Shown here piece after piece: positions 26,030 through 33,716 of a DNA stretch of 64,000 nt. This DNA comes from JAICYJ01 sp963797565 (GTDB lineage: Bacteria > Actinomycetota > Thermoleophilia > Gaiellales > JAICJC01): the NCBI GenBank assembly GCA_963797565.1, contig CAWCPM010000011.1:62001-126000 (forward strand). Direction: 5' to 3'. Below the pieces are notes generated by a model. It was given only the letters and a program-made list of their open reading frames with translations. It was not told where the DNA came from and made no database searches. Made by a program: the position numbers and the translations under genes. How positions within the stretch are numbered: the stretch's first letter is position 1; each line of letters begins with the position of its first letter.

Positions 26030-26638
26030 GTGGCCGACCTCCGCGCCTTCGTCGAGATCGACGCCATGCAGCCGCAGTGGGCGGCGTACGTGGCGCAGAC
26101 CTGCCAGGGCGATCCGCCGGCGGCGGGGTTCGCGCAGCTGTACGTGGAGGTGGCGCCGGCGAACGAGGTGTTCTCGCTGGTGAACGCGGCGGTGAAGAAC
26201 GCGGACGTGCGGTCGGGGCTGCAGGTGGTGGAGCGGCAGTACGGGACGCTGGAGCTGCACGGGCGCGACCCGATTGCCGTGCGGGAGGCGGCGGCGGCGG
26301 TGCTCGAGCGGCTGAAGCTGACGGCGGCGGACGCGAAGCGGCCGGAGGTGGTGGCGTCGGAGCTGGTGACGCGGGTGCATCCGAACCAGGCGCAGCTGAT
26401 CAACAGGATGGGCGGGGCGAACCTGCTGTTGCAGGACGAGACGATGTTCCTGATCGAGGCGACACCGGCGGCCTACATCGCAACGGCGGCCAACCAGGCC
26501 GAGAAGCGAGCGCCGGTGAAGCTGGTCTACGCGGCGCTGCTCGGCGCGACCGGCCGGCTGATCATGAGCGGCCGCGACTCCGAGGTGGTTGAGGGGTATC
26601 AGGCAGCGCTGGACGCGCTGCAGGCGGGCGCGTCGTAG
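26030..26638 (+). CDS. BMC-T tandem-domain trimeric shell protein
   Basis: 202 residues, two BMC-type halves. The first contains LRAFVEIDAMQPQWAAYVAQ and FAQLYVEVAPANEVFSLVNA; the second RVHPNQAQLINRMGGANLLL and MFLIEATPAAYIATAANQAE, ending AALLGATGRLIMSGRDSEVV. Trimeric BMC-T proteins form larger, sometimes gated pores for cofactors or bulky substrates. It resembles the divergent BMC-T type that accompanies actinobacterial (RMM-like) shells rather than EutL. GTG start 2 bases after the BMC-P stop. Last gene before an intergenic stretch and the transposase remnant. Confidence 0.88.
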   Translation: MADLRAFVEIDAMQPQWAAYVAQTCQGDPPAAGFAQLYVEVAPANEVFSLVNAAVKNADVRSGLQVVERQYGTLELHGRDPIAVREAAAAVLERLKLTAADAKRPEVVASELVTRVHPNQAQLINRMGGANLLLQDETMFLIEATPAAYIATAANQAEKRAPVKLVYAALLGATGRLIMSGRDSEVVEGYQAALDALQAGAS

Positions 26639-26759
26639 CAGCGCGGGCTCGGGTCGCACTGGCGGGCCAGGCACCGGCGCAACACGGGGCCGGGCACCGC
26701 GCAGCAGAGTTTGCAGAGACGTGACAACCGGTCAACAGCGACGCCGGTAGCGTCGAGCC

Positions 26760-27463
26760 ATGCCTCGAGAGGCACGCGTACAGGTCGCCGGCGGCGTCTA
26801 CCACGTCACGATGCGCGGGAACAACCGCGGCCGAGATCTTCAACTCCGCCGAGGGCGACCGCGACTGTTCCTGAACACATCGACGGGCGCAACCGGCGCC
26901 TCCACGGATGGAAGAGTGCACGCGTACTGCCTGATGTCCAACCACTACCACCTGCTGATCGAGACGCCGGAGCCGAACATCGCAAACGGCATGCAGTGGC
27001 TGAACAGCACCTACGCCCATCGCTTCAACGAGAAGTACGAGCGGATCGGCCACCTCTTCCAGCGACGGTACGCGCGACGGCTCATCGTAGACGACGAGCA
27101 TCTGCGTGAGGTAATCCGGTACATCCCACTGAATCCAGTCCGAGCCGGTCTGTGCAAGCGGCCCGAGGACTGGCCGTGGTCGAGTTACCGCGCGACCTCG
27201 GATCCGAGCGTCGGGAGCGATTCCTGAGCGTACAACCGACGCTTGAACGGTTCTCGCACGACCGGGACGTAGCCCGCGCGCTGCTCGGGGAATGGATCGA
27301 GGAAGGTCGGCGCGAGATTCGCTCGTCGAACAGGAAGCCGTTGATCTCGCTCCTGCGTCCGGGGCAGCCGTGGCCCGCGAGAGCTTGCGAGCGGCTCGTT
27401 CAACGGATACGCGCTCGCTAGATCGCAAACCACCTGGGCGTCAGCAAGACCACCGCCTGGCGT
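26760..27463 (+). pseudogene. REP-associated tyrosine transposase (RAYT, IS200-like), decayed
   Basis: The catalytic core is readable: GGVYHVTMRGNNR at the start, HAYCLMSNHYHLLIETPEPN (HUH-type His residues), LNSTYAHRFNEKYERIGHLF and YIPLNPVRAGLCKRPEDWPW. Between about 26829 and 26866 the matching peptide (AEIFNSAEGDRD) is in another frame, compensated afterwards. Near 27199 the frame changes again (ERRERFLSVQPTLERFSHDR), and a stop at 27419-27421 interrupts a C-terminal HTH (IANHLGVSKTTAWR). RAYTs are usually single-copy domesticated transposases that move REP palindromes. Here the reading frame is lost. A TAGCGT box ends 7 bases before the ATG. Confidence 0.85.
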
Positions 27464-27506
27464 CAGGATTCGCGTGCGCGTAACGGAAACGCAACGGGTG
27501 TAACGA

Positions 27507-27520
27507 CAGTGCCCGGCACC
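27507..27520. repeat. REP-like palindrome beside the RAYT remnant
   Basis: cagtgcccggcacc contains the near-palindrome gtgcccggcac, 44 bases past the HTH end of the transposase remnant. A second copy lies at 12614-12624. Only two clear copies are in this window, so the REP assignment is tentative. The rest of 27464-27724 shows no gene I can support. Confidence 0.35.
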
Positions 27521-27724
27521 TCCGTTCCACCCGGCTACTCCCGGCCCGGCTTGGTCGCCCGACCGTCGCAACGCTTGCCGAGCCGTCATTGGCCGGGTTG
27601 CACGGCGTGGGGCGTGTTGACAGTGCTGACGGCACATCGCGTGCCGCGATGCTGGCGAGACCCTTGTATCTAAGCGTTCAAGCTGGCATTATCGTGGCCA
27701 GATCCGAAGAGCGGAGGTCAAAGC

Positions 27725-28189
27725 ATGAACCCGCAAGAGCAAAGGGTGCGCGACGATCTGGCCGTCCTGGCCGCGAGTGATCGCGGCCGCGAACTCCTTC
27801 AGCTCGCGCTGCGCGGCATCGGTCGGGGGGATCGAGCCGTCACAGCCGGGTGCTGGGCGGACCGCGGCGTCGCCGGCTGCCTGTTCCAGCACGCGTACTG
27901 GCAGGGCGTCGAGGAGGGCGTGTTCGCTGACGAGGGCCGGCCGGGCGACTGGATCGGCAGCTTCGTCGGCGCCGGCGACTACGGCATCGTGATCCGCACG
28001 ATCGGCGCCTTCGACGTGCTGGCCAAGGACCACTACGCCGACATCAAGCGGCGCCGGCTGCTGCCCGATCGCGTCGAAGTCCGCCAGGACGAGTGGCGGG
28101 AGCTCGTCGAACGCATTCTGGTCACGACGCTCGCCGCCGGCGAGACGCGTGACGGGGGCGAGACCAAGGAGGTGGCGGCCGTCAGCTAG
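27725..28189 (+). CDS. Hypothetical protein upstream of the permease
   Basis: 154 residues, soluble, no recognised motif. GGAGG precedes the ATG at 27725. Features by eye: DRGRELLQLALRGIGRG, then WADRGVAGCLFQHAYWQGVE with a GCLFQHAYW segment (Cys and His), EGRPGDWIGSFVGAGDYGIV and a helical Glu/Arg-rich tail. It sits 44 bases before the permease on the same strand, so may be co-transcribed with it. I cannot assign a function. Confidence 0.6.
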   Translation: MNPQEQRVRDDLAVLAASDRGRELLQLALRGIGRGDRAVTAGCWADRGVAGCLFQHAYWQGVEEGVFADEGRPGDWIGSFVGAGDYGIVIRTIGAFDVLAKDHYADIKRRRLLPDRVEVRQDEWRELVERILVTTLAAGETRDGGETKEVAAVS

Positions 28190-28233
28190 CCCGGGCAGAT
28201 GCCCATACCGGTCAATGCTCTAAGGAGGGACAA

Positions 28234-29799
28234 GTGGAAGGCATGGAACCCCCCGAACACCAGGGGATGCTCGCGGTAGACAGCGTTGACGTTTCCAAAC
28301 GTGACGACGTGCATCATCTGCACGGCGGCGCCGTTGGTCTCGCCGGCGTCCTTTTTCTCACGGTGACCGGCGCGGCGCCGATCTCCGCGATGCTCTTCAA
28401 CACGCCGCTGTCGGTCGGATACGGAAACGGCATCGGCACTCCCGCCGGCTTCGCGTTCGCCACGGTCATCCTCGCCATCTTCTCGGTGGGGTACGTGTCC
28501 ATGGCCCGCAAGGTCACCGCGGCGGGCGGTTTTTACAGCTTCATCAGCCACGGGCTCGGCCGCGAGTTGGGCATGGCCAGTGGACTCGCAATGGTGGTCG
28601 CCTACTCCGTATTCGAGGCCTCGCTGTGCGGCGGCTTCGCGTACTTCGGCGTCCTCAAGCTCGGCCAGTACGGCTACCACCCCTCGTGGGTGCTGGTCGC
28701 GCTGTTCATGGTGCTGCTGATCTCGATCCTGGCCTACTTCGACGTGCACATCTCGGCACGCGTGCTGGGCCTGGCGCTGATCAGCGAGGTGATCGCACTG
28801 CTGATCTTCGACCTGGTCGTGTTCGGCCAGGGCGGCCACAACATCCAGGCCGCTGCCATCAACCCGCTGAACGCCTTCAAGAACCTGCCCGCCTCCGGCC
28901 ACGGCGCCAATGCCGTTGCCGCCGGCGCATGGGCAGTGGGCGTGTTCTTCGCGTTCTGGTCGTGGGTCGGATTCGAGATGGCTCCGAACTACGGCGAGGA
29001 GTCGCGCGACCCCAAGAAGATCGTGCCGAGGGCGATGTACGTCTCGGTGATCGGACTGGGCGTCTTCTACACCATCACGTCGTGGGCGGCGCTCTCGTCG
29101 TACTTCACCACCCACGACGCGGCGCTGGTGGCCGTCACCGACCCGGCGGCCTTCTATCTGGCCCCGGCCAAGGAGTTCGGCAACCAGTTCCTGAGCGACG
29201 TGATGAGCTACCTGATCATCACCGGCTCGTTCGCATGCGGCATGGCCTTCCACAACACCACGGCCCGCTACCTCTACTCGCTGGGACGCGAGAAGGTGCT
29301 GCCGTCGGCGCTGGGCCGGACGCACGTGAAGTACCGCAGCCCGCACATCGCCTCGATCGCGCAGTCCGTGATCGCGGCCCTGATCGTGCTGGCGTTCTAC
29401 TTCTTCACCACGACGGCTTCGGGCTCCGACGCCGCGACGTCGCAGGCCTACGTGCAGCTGTACGGCCTGGCCGCATTCATGGGCGTGGTGTTGATCCTGT
29501 TCATCCAGGCGCTGGCTTCGGTGGCGATCTGGAACTACTTCCGAACCCATCATCCGGGTGAGCATCGGCTGTGGAATCACACCATCGCCCCGCTGATCTC
29601 GGTGGTGGCGCAGCTGGCGGTGCTGGGCGTCGCGATCGACAAGATCGACTTCCTGGGCGCCGGCTACACCTACGCCTGGTATCTGGTCGCGATCGACGTG
29701 CTGGTGTTCGTCGGCGGAGTCGGATACGCGCTGTACCTGAAATCCAACGATCGAGCCAAGTACGAGACAATTGGCCGAATGGTGAACGAGGGGCTCTAG
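28234..29799 (+). CDS. APC-superfamily amino acid/amine permease
   Basis: 521 residues with about 12 TM helices. The APC signature is near the start (GLAGVLFLTVTGAAPISAML, then FSVGYVSMARKVTAAGGFYS, residues about 35-100), followed by WVGFEMAPNYGEESRDPKKI around residue 250. The GTG at 28234 lies 5 bases after AAGGAGG; ATG 28243 is an alternative. An N-terminal soluble stretch of about 30 residues is His/Asp-rich (SKRDDVHHLH). Permeases of this type accompany actinobacterial BMC loci for amino-alcohols, so it probably imports the BMC substrate (inference). A hairpin terminator follows. Confidence 0.87.
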   Translation: MEGMEPPEHQGMLAVDSVDVSKRDDVHHLHGGAVGLAGVLFLTVTGAAPISAMLFNTPLSVGYGNGIGTPAGFAFATVILAIFSVGYVSMARKVTAAGGFYSFISHGLGRELGMASGLAMVVAYSVFEASLCGGFAYFGVLKLGQYGYHPSWVLVALFMVLLISILAYFDVHISARVLGLALISEVIALLIFDLVVFGQGGHNIQAAAINPLNAFKNLPASGHGANAVAAGAWAVGVFFAFWSWVGFEMAPNYGEESRDPKKIVPRAMYVSVIGLGVFYTITSWAALSSYFTTHDAALVAVTDPAAFYLAPAKEFGNQFLSDVMSYLIITGSFACGMAFHNTTARYLYSLGREKVLPSALGRTHVKYRSPHIASIAQSVIAALIVLAFYFFTTTASGSDAATSQAYVQLYGLAAFMGVVLILFIQALASVAIWNYFRTHHPGEHRLWNHTIAPLISVVAQLAVLGVAIDKIDFLGAGYTYAWYLVAIDVLVFVGGVGYALYLKSNDRAKYETIGRMVNEGL

Positions 29800-29813
29800 C
29801 CCGATGACCGCCG

Positions 29814-29844
29814 GAGGGGCGTCCGCGACACGCGGGCGCCCCTC
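29814..29844 (+). terminator. Hairpin terminator after the permease
   Basis: gaggggcgtccgcg (29814-29827) pairs with cgcgggcgcccctc (29831-29844) with one G-T wobble and a 3-base loop, followed by tcgcgttt. Marks the end of the permease transcript, 10 bases before the SDR start. Confidence 0.75.
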
Positions 29845-29853
29845 TCGCGTTTA

Positions 29854-30633
29854 ATGCCTGCCATGCCGGGACGCGTCGAGGGAAAGGTCTGCGTCGTCAC
29901 AGGCGGTGCCTCCGGCATCGGCCTCGCCACCTGCCGCCGTCTGGCCGAGGAGGGCGGCATCGTCGCCGTCGCCGACATCGACCTCGCGGCCGCCGAGCGG
30001 GCCGCCGCCGACCTGCCCGGCGACGCCGCTGCCTTCCCCGTCGACGTCACCGACGACGCCTCCGCGGCCGCCCTCTACCAGGCCGTCGCCGACCGCCACG
30101 GCCGCATCGACGTCTGCCACAACAACGCCGGCATCCTCTTGCCCGATGACACCGACCCGGTCGCCACCAGCCTCGCCACCTGGCAGCGGATCCTCTCGGT
30201 CAACCTGACCGGCGTGTTCCTCTGCCTGCACCACCAGATCCCCCACCTGCTCCGCGCCGGCGGCGGTTCGATCATCAACACCGCCAGCTTCGTCGCCCTG
30301 ATGGGGGCCGCCACCCCCCAGATCGCGTACTCGGCCAGCAAGGGCGGCGTCGTCTCGATGACCCGCGAGGTGGCCGCCGTCTACGCCAAGCAGGGCATCC
30401 GCTGCAACGCCGTCTGCCCGGGCCCGGTCGACACCGGCCTGGTCGGAGCCTTCCTGACCGACGAGCACCAGTGGCAGCGCCGCGCCGTGCACCTCCCCGA
30501 CGGCCGCCTCGGCAAGCCCGAGGAGATCGCAAACGCCGTGCTCTACCTGGCCAGCGACGAGTCCAGCTGGACGAACGGCGCCGCCATGCTCGTGGACGGC
30601 GGCATCACCGCCACCTACACCACCGCCGAGTAG
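29854..30633 (+). CDS. Short-chain dehydrogenase/reductase
   Basis: 259-residue classical SDR: cofactor loop VTGGASGIGLATC (TGxxxGIG), DVT and NNAG (CHNNAGILLP), catalytic Ser in NTASFVALMG and Tyr-x3-Lys in YSASKGGVV, and the PG motif (CPGPVDTGLV). The Asp after strand 2 (VADIDLAAAERA) points to NAD(H). Substrate unknown. ATG at 29854; a second ATG at 29863 is also possible. Located just after the BMC locus and could serve it, but a terminator separates them. Confidence 0.88.
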   Translation: MPAMPGRVEGKVCVVTGGASGIGLATCRRLAEEGGIVAVADIDLAAAERAAADLPGDAAAFPVDVTDDASAAALYQAVADRHGRIDVCHNNAGILLPDDTDPVATSLATWQRILSVNLTGVFLCLHHQIPHLLRAGGGSIINTASFVALMGAATPQIAYSASKGGVVSMTREVAAVYAKQGIRCNAVCPGPVDTGLVGAFLTDEHQWQRRAVHLPDGRLGKPEEIANAVLYLASDESSWTNGAAMLVDGGITATYTTAE

Positions 30634-31263
30634 CTACAGGCCCAGCGCCGCGCGCACGGTCACGAAGTCGTCGAACTGCTCGTAGGCGACGCCCTCGGCC
30701 TCCATGTCGCGAGCCAGCTCCCGCCGCGCGAACACGCGGTCGGCGGCCAGCGCCGCGCAGCGGTCGGAGTAGCCGTCACCCACGTAGACAACGTCGCCGC
30801 CGTCCCGCAGCGCCGCGACCACCGACCGCTTGCACTCCTGCCCGCAGACATCGCACTCCTCGCCGTGGCGGAACTCCACCACCCCGCCCTCGGCTGAGAA
30901 CCGCACCTCGTGCGCGAACAGCTCCACGTCGGGCACGCCGTCGCGCACCAGCACCGGCCGGATGATCGCCTCGAAACCGCTCGACACCACGACCACCCGG
31001 TGCCCCGCCGCCTGCGCGGCCGCCACGAACTCCGCGAAGCCGGCCCGCACCCGTACCCGGCCGACCGCCTCCGCAACGATCGTGTCGTGGTCGCCCCGCA
31101 CCGCTGCGAACTCGCGCTCGATGCACTGGTGGAGCGTGATCCGCCCGGCGTCGAGGTCGTCCTCCAGCTCGTCGAACAGCTGCGGCGCGTGGGTCTGCAC
31201 GATCTCGACGAGGCTGTCTGACTCGGTGATCGTGCCGTCGAAGTCGACGACGATCAGTGCCAC
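30634..31263 (-). CDS. HAD-superfamily phosphatase (subfamily IB, MtnX/PSP-like)
   Basis: 209 residues. Motif I IVVDFDGTITESDSL gives the nucleophile and acid/base Asp pair; motif II VVVVSSGFEA; motif III Lys probably CKRSVVAAL; motif IV VVYVGDGYSDRCAAL. A four-cysteine patch (ECDVCGQECKRS) suggests a small zinc site in the cap region. Resembles MtnX (methylthiopentenyl-phosphate phosphatase) and phosphoserine-phosphatase-like enzymes; exact substrate unclear. It ends directly at the SDR stop, convergently. Confidence 0.8.
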   Translation of the reverse strand: MALIVVDFDGTITESDSLVEIVQTHAPQLFDELEDDLDAGRITLHQCIEREFAAVRGDHDTIVAEAVGRVRVRAGFAEFVAAAQAAGHRVVVVSSGFEAIIRPVLVRDGVPDVELFAHEVRFSAEGGVVEFRHGEECDVCGQECKRSVVAALRDGGDVVYVGDGYSDRCAALAADRVFARRELARDMEAEGVAYEQFDDFVTVRAALGL

Positions 31264-31267
31264 GCCG

Positions 31268-31552
31268 CTAGTGCGCTCCCTGCCACTTCGCGATCGTCTG
31301 AGCGTCGTGGCCGACGGCCATCAGCTGGTACAGCGGCTTGGGGCTCTTCAGGGTCTTGATGGTGTCCATCCTGCCCACCGAGATGCCCTGGCGCTGGCAA
31401 AAGGTGAGCAGCGCCTGGCGGTCGGACGAGAGCACCCGCCACACCGTCTCCTGGCGGTGGCGGTCGAAATCCGGGTACACGCCGACCTGGCCGGCCACGG
31501 CCCGTGCGATGGCCTCGTTGTACTGCTCGCGGTAGTCGTGTTCATCGCTCAT
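31268..31552 (-). CDS. Small hypothetical protein
   Basis: 94 residues from ATG 31552 (MSDEHDYREQYNEAIARAVA). Charged, helical, with FCQRQGISVGRMDTIKTLKS in the middle and no TM segment. Located 4 bases before the HAD gene start on the same strand, so probably co-transcribed. A TAGACT sequence lies 19 bases upstream of the ATG. No family recognised. Confidence 0.6.
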   Translation of the reverse strand: MSDEHDYREQYNEAIARAVAGQVGVYPDFDRHRQETVWRVLSSDRQALLTFCQRQGISVGRMDTIKTLKSPKPLYQLMAVGHDAQTIAKWQGAH

Positions 31553-31583
31553 AGGACGTCGCGACAGTCTACTGTTCGCAAGC

Positions 31584-32447
31584 ATGAGCACCCGCACCTT
31601 CGGCGCCCAGAGCATGACCGCGCAGCTGCGCGACGTCCTGGTGAAGCGCCCCGCTGCGGCCTTCGGCGCCGCCTTCGACGATCCCGCCCTCGGCTACCTG
31701 CACCCGGTCGACCTGGACGCGGCCCAGCGCGAGCACGACGCGCTGACGGCGATCCTGGCCGACCTGGGCGCGACCGTCCACGAGCTTGATTCGGACTACG
31801 ACCCCGACCTCACCTACACCTTCGACCCGGCGCTGGTGACCGACCGCGGCGTGCTGCCGCTGCTGGCAGGCAAGCCCAACCGGGTCGGCGAGGAGCTGGT
31901 GATCGAGCGCTGGTGCAACGACCAGGGCATCCCCACACTGGGCCGGATCGAGTCGCCCGGCACGGCGGAGGGCGGCGACACGTTCTGGCTGGACGGGCGC
32001 ACCCTGTGCGTTGGTCGGACGCTTCGCACCAACCGCGCCGGCGCCGCCCAGCTGCGCGACATCCTTCAACCTGAAGTAGAGGTTGAGATCTTCGACGTCC
32101 CCTACTGGAAGGGCGCCGGGGAGCTCGTTCACCTGATGAGCGTGATCTCACCGATCGCAGACGACCTGGCGGTCGTGTTCCTGCCGCTCTTCCCGTGCGG
32201 ACTGCTGGAGCTGCTGCAGGAGCGCGGCGTGCGGCTGGTGGAGGTGCCCGAGGAGGAGTACCTCTCGCTCGGCTGCAACGTGCTGGCCGTCAGCCCCGGC
32301 GTGGCCGTTGTCGCGGACGGCAACCCGGTCACGCGCGCGCGGCTGGAGGCGGCCGGCGCCGAGGTGCATGCCTTCCCGGCCGGCCAGGTGGGCGTGAACG
32401 GCAGCGGCGGGCCGACCTGCCTGACCCGTCCCATCCTGCGCGGATGA
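31584..32447 (+). CDS. DDAH/amidinotransferase-family hydrolase
   Basis: 287 residues of the guanidino-group-modifying fold (dimethylarginine dimethylaminohydrolase, arginine deiminase). Visible: TYTFDPALVTDRG, EGGDTFWLDGRTLCVGRT, the catalytic His in ELVHLMSVIS, GCNVLAVSPGVAVV and the nucleophile Cys near the C-terminus in GGPTCLTRP. It would cleave a guanidino compound such as dimethylarginine or a related substrate to a ureido or amino product. ATGA overlap with the M20 peptidase gene suggests the two act in one pathway on arginine-like or N-acyl compounds. A TACTGT box ends about 8 bases before ATG. Confidence 0.85.
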   Translation: MSTRTFGAQSMTAQLRDVLVKRPAAAFGAAFDDPALGYLHPVDLDAAQREHDALTAILADLGATVHELDSDYDPDLTYTFDPALVTDRGVLPLLAGKPNRVGEELVIERWCNDQGIPTLGRIESPGTAEGGDTFWLDGRTLCVGRTLRTNRAGAAQLRDILQPEVEVEIFDVPYWKGAGELVHLMSVISPIADDLAVVFLPLFPCGLLELLQERGVRLVEVPEEEYLSLGCNVLAVSPGVAVVADGNPVTRARLEAAGAEVHAFPAGQVGVNGSGGPTCLTRPILRG

Positions 32448-33709
32448 AGAACCTGACGCCCGCGGAGCTGGCCGTCGTCGCGGCCGTCGACCGCGACCGC
32501 ATCGGGGACGACCTGGCTGCGCTGGTGCGGATTCCCAGCGTCACCGGCGAGGAGGGCGCCGTGCAGACCGAGGCGGCCCTGCGGATGGCGCACGCGGGCC
32601 TGGAGGTGACGCGCGTCGACGCCGACCCGTCGCAGCTGGCCGGCGACCCCGACTTCCCGGGAATGGAGGCGCCGCGGACGACGCTGCCGGTGGTGGCGGG
32701 CGCGATCGGCCAGGTCGGCTCTCCGCGCCGGGTGATCATCGCCGGCCACATCGACACGGTGTCGCCGGGGCCGCGCGAGGACTGGAGCACCGACCCGTTC
32801 GGGGCGGAGTTGCGCGACGGCCGCCTGTACGGACGCGGCTCGCTGGACATGAAGGGCGGCGTGGTGGCCGGCCTGGCAGCGCTGCGGGCGCTGGTCGACA
32901 CCGATACCGAGCTGCAGGGCGAGGCGGTGCTGGTGACCGTGCCCAGCGAGGAGGACGGCGGCGCCGGCATGCTGGCCGCGATCCGGGCCGGCTACGTGGC
33001 CGAGATGGCGGTCATCACCGAGCCCACCCGGCTCGAGATCGTGACCGCGCAGGCCGGGGCGATCACCTTCCTGCTGACGGTCAGCGGCCGCTCCGCCCAC
33101 GCCGCCTACCGCCTCAAGGGCGTCTCCGCCATCGAGAAGCTGCGCGTCATCCACGACGGGCTGCTGGCCGACGAGCGCGAACGCAACGAGAGCGAGCAGA
33201 GCCCGGCCATGCGCGACCTCGGCCTCCCCTACCCCACCAACCTGGGCCGCATATCCGGCGGCGACTGGTCGTCGACCGTCCCCGACCGGGTCACCGTCGA
33301 GGGGCGCTACGGCGTGCGCGTCGGCGAGACGCCGGAGCAGGCCGAGCAGGCCCTGCGAGACGCCGTGGCCGCCGCCTGTGCCGGCGACGAGTGGCTGCGC
33401 GACCACCCCGCCTCGATCGAGATCACCGGCGGGCGGTTCGCCTCGGCGGTCGTGCCCCACACCCACGTGCTGCCCTGGAGCCTGGGCGAGACCGCCCGCG
33501 ACGTGCTGGGCAAGCTGCCCGGCTTCGTCGGCGTTCCCTACGGCGCCGACATGCGCCTGCTGATCAACGAGGGCGCGACGCCGACCGTGCTCTACGGGCC
33601 CGGCGATCCGTTCCTGGCGCATGCCCCCGACGAGCACGTCGAGCTCGAGGACGTGGCCCGGTGCGCTCGCGTGCTGGCGGTCTGGGTGATGCGCGCGCTC
33701 GCGAACTGA
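32444..33709 (+). CDS. M20-family metallopeptidase (ArgE/DapE-like)
   Basis: 421 residues. Metal ligands and catalytic residues of M20: IIAGHIDTVSPG (His, Asp), GRGSLDMKGGVV (bridging Asp), VPSEEDGGAGML (catalytic Glu-Glu), ITEPTRLEI, and the final DEHVELEDV His. The central lid domain includes VSGRSAHAAYRLKG. It would hydrolyse an N-acyl amino acid or dipeptide. The DDAH-like partner suggests an arginine-derived substrate. Convergent with the MFS gene, 7 bases apart. Confidence 0.9.
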   Translation: MKNLTPAELAVVAAVDRDRIGDDLAALVRIPSVTGEEGAVQTEAALRMAHAGLEVTRVDADPSQLAGDPDFPGMEAPRTTLPVVAGAIGQVGSPRRVIIAGHIDTVSPGPREDWSTDPFGAELRDGRLYGRGSLDMKGGVVAGLAALRALVDTDTELQGEAVLVTVPSEEDGGAGMLAAIRAGYVAEMAVITEPTRLEIVTAQAGAITFLLTVSGRSAHAAYRLKGVSAIEKLRVIHDGLLADERERNESEQSPAMRDLGLPYPTNLGRISGGDWSSTVPDRVTVEGRYGVRVGETPEQAEQALRDAVAAACAGDEWLRDHPASIEITGGRFASAVVPHTHVLPWSLGETARDVLGKLPGFVGVPYGADMRLLINEGATPTVLYGPGDPFLAHAPDEHVELEDVARCARVLAVWVMRALAN

Positions 33710-33716
33710 GCCAGGT

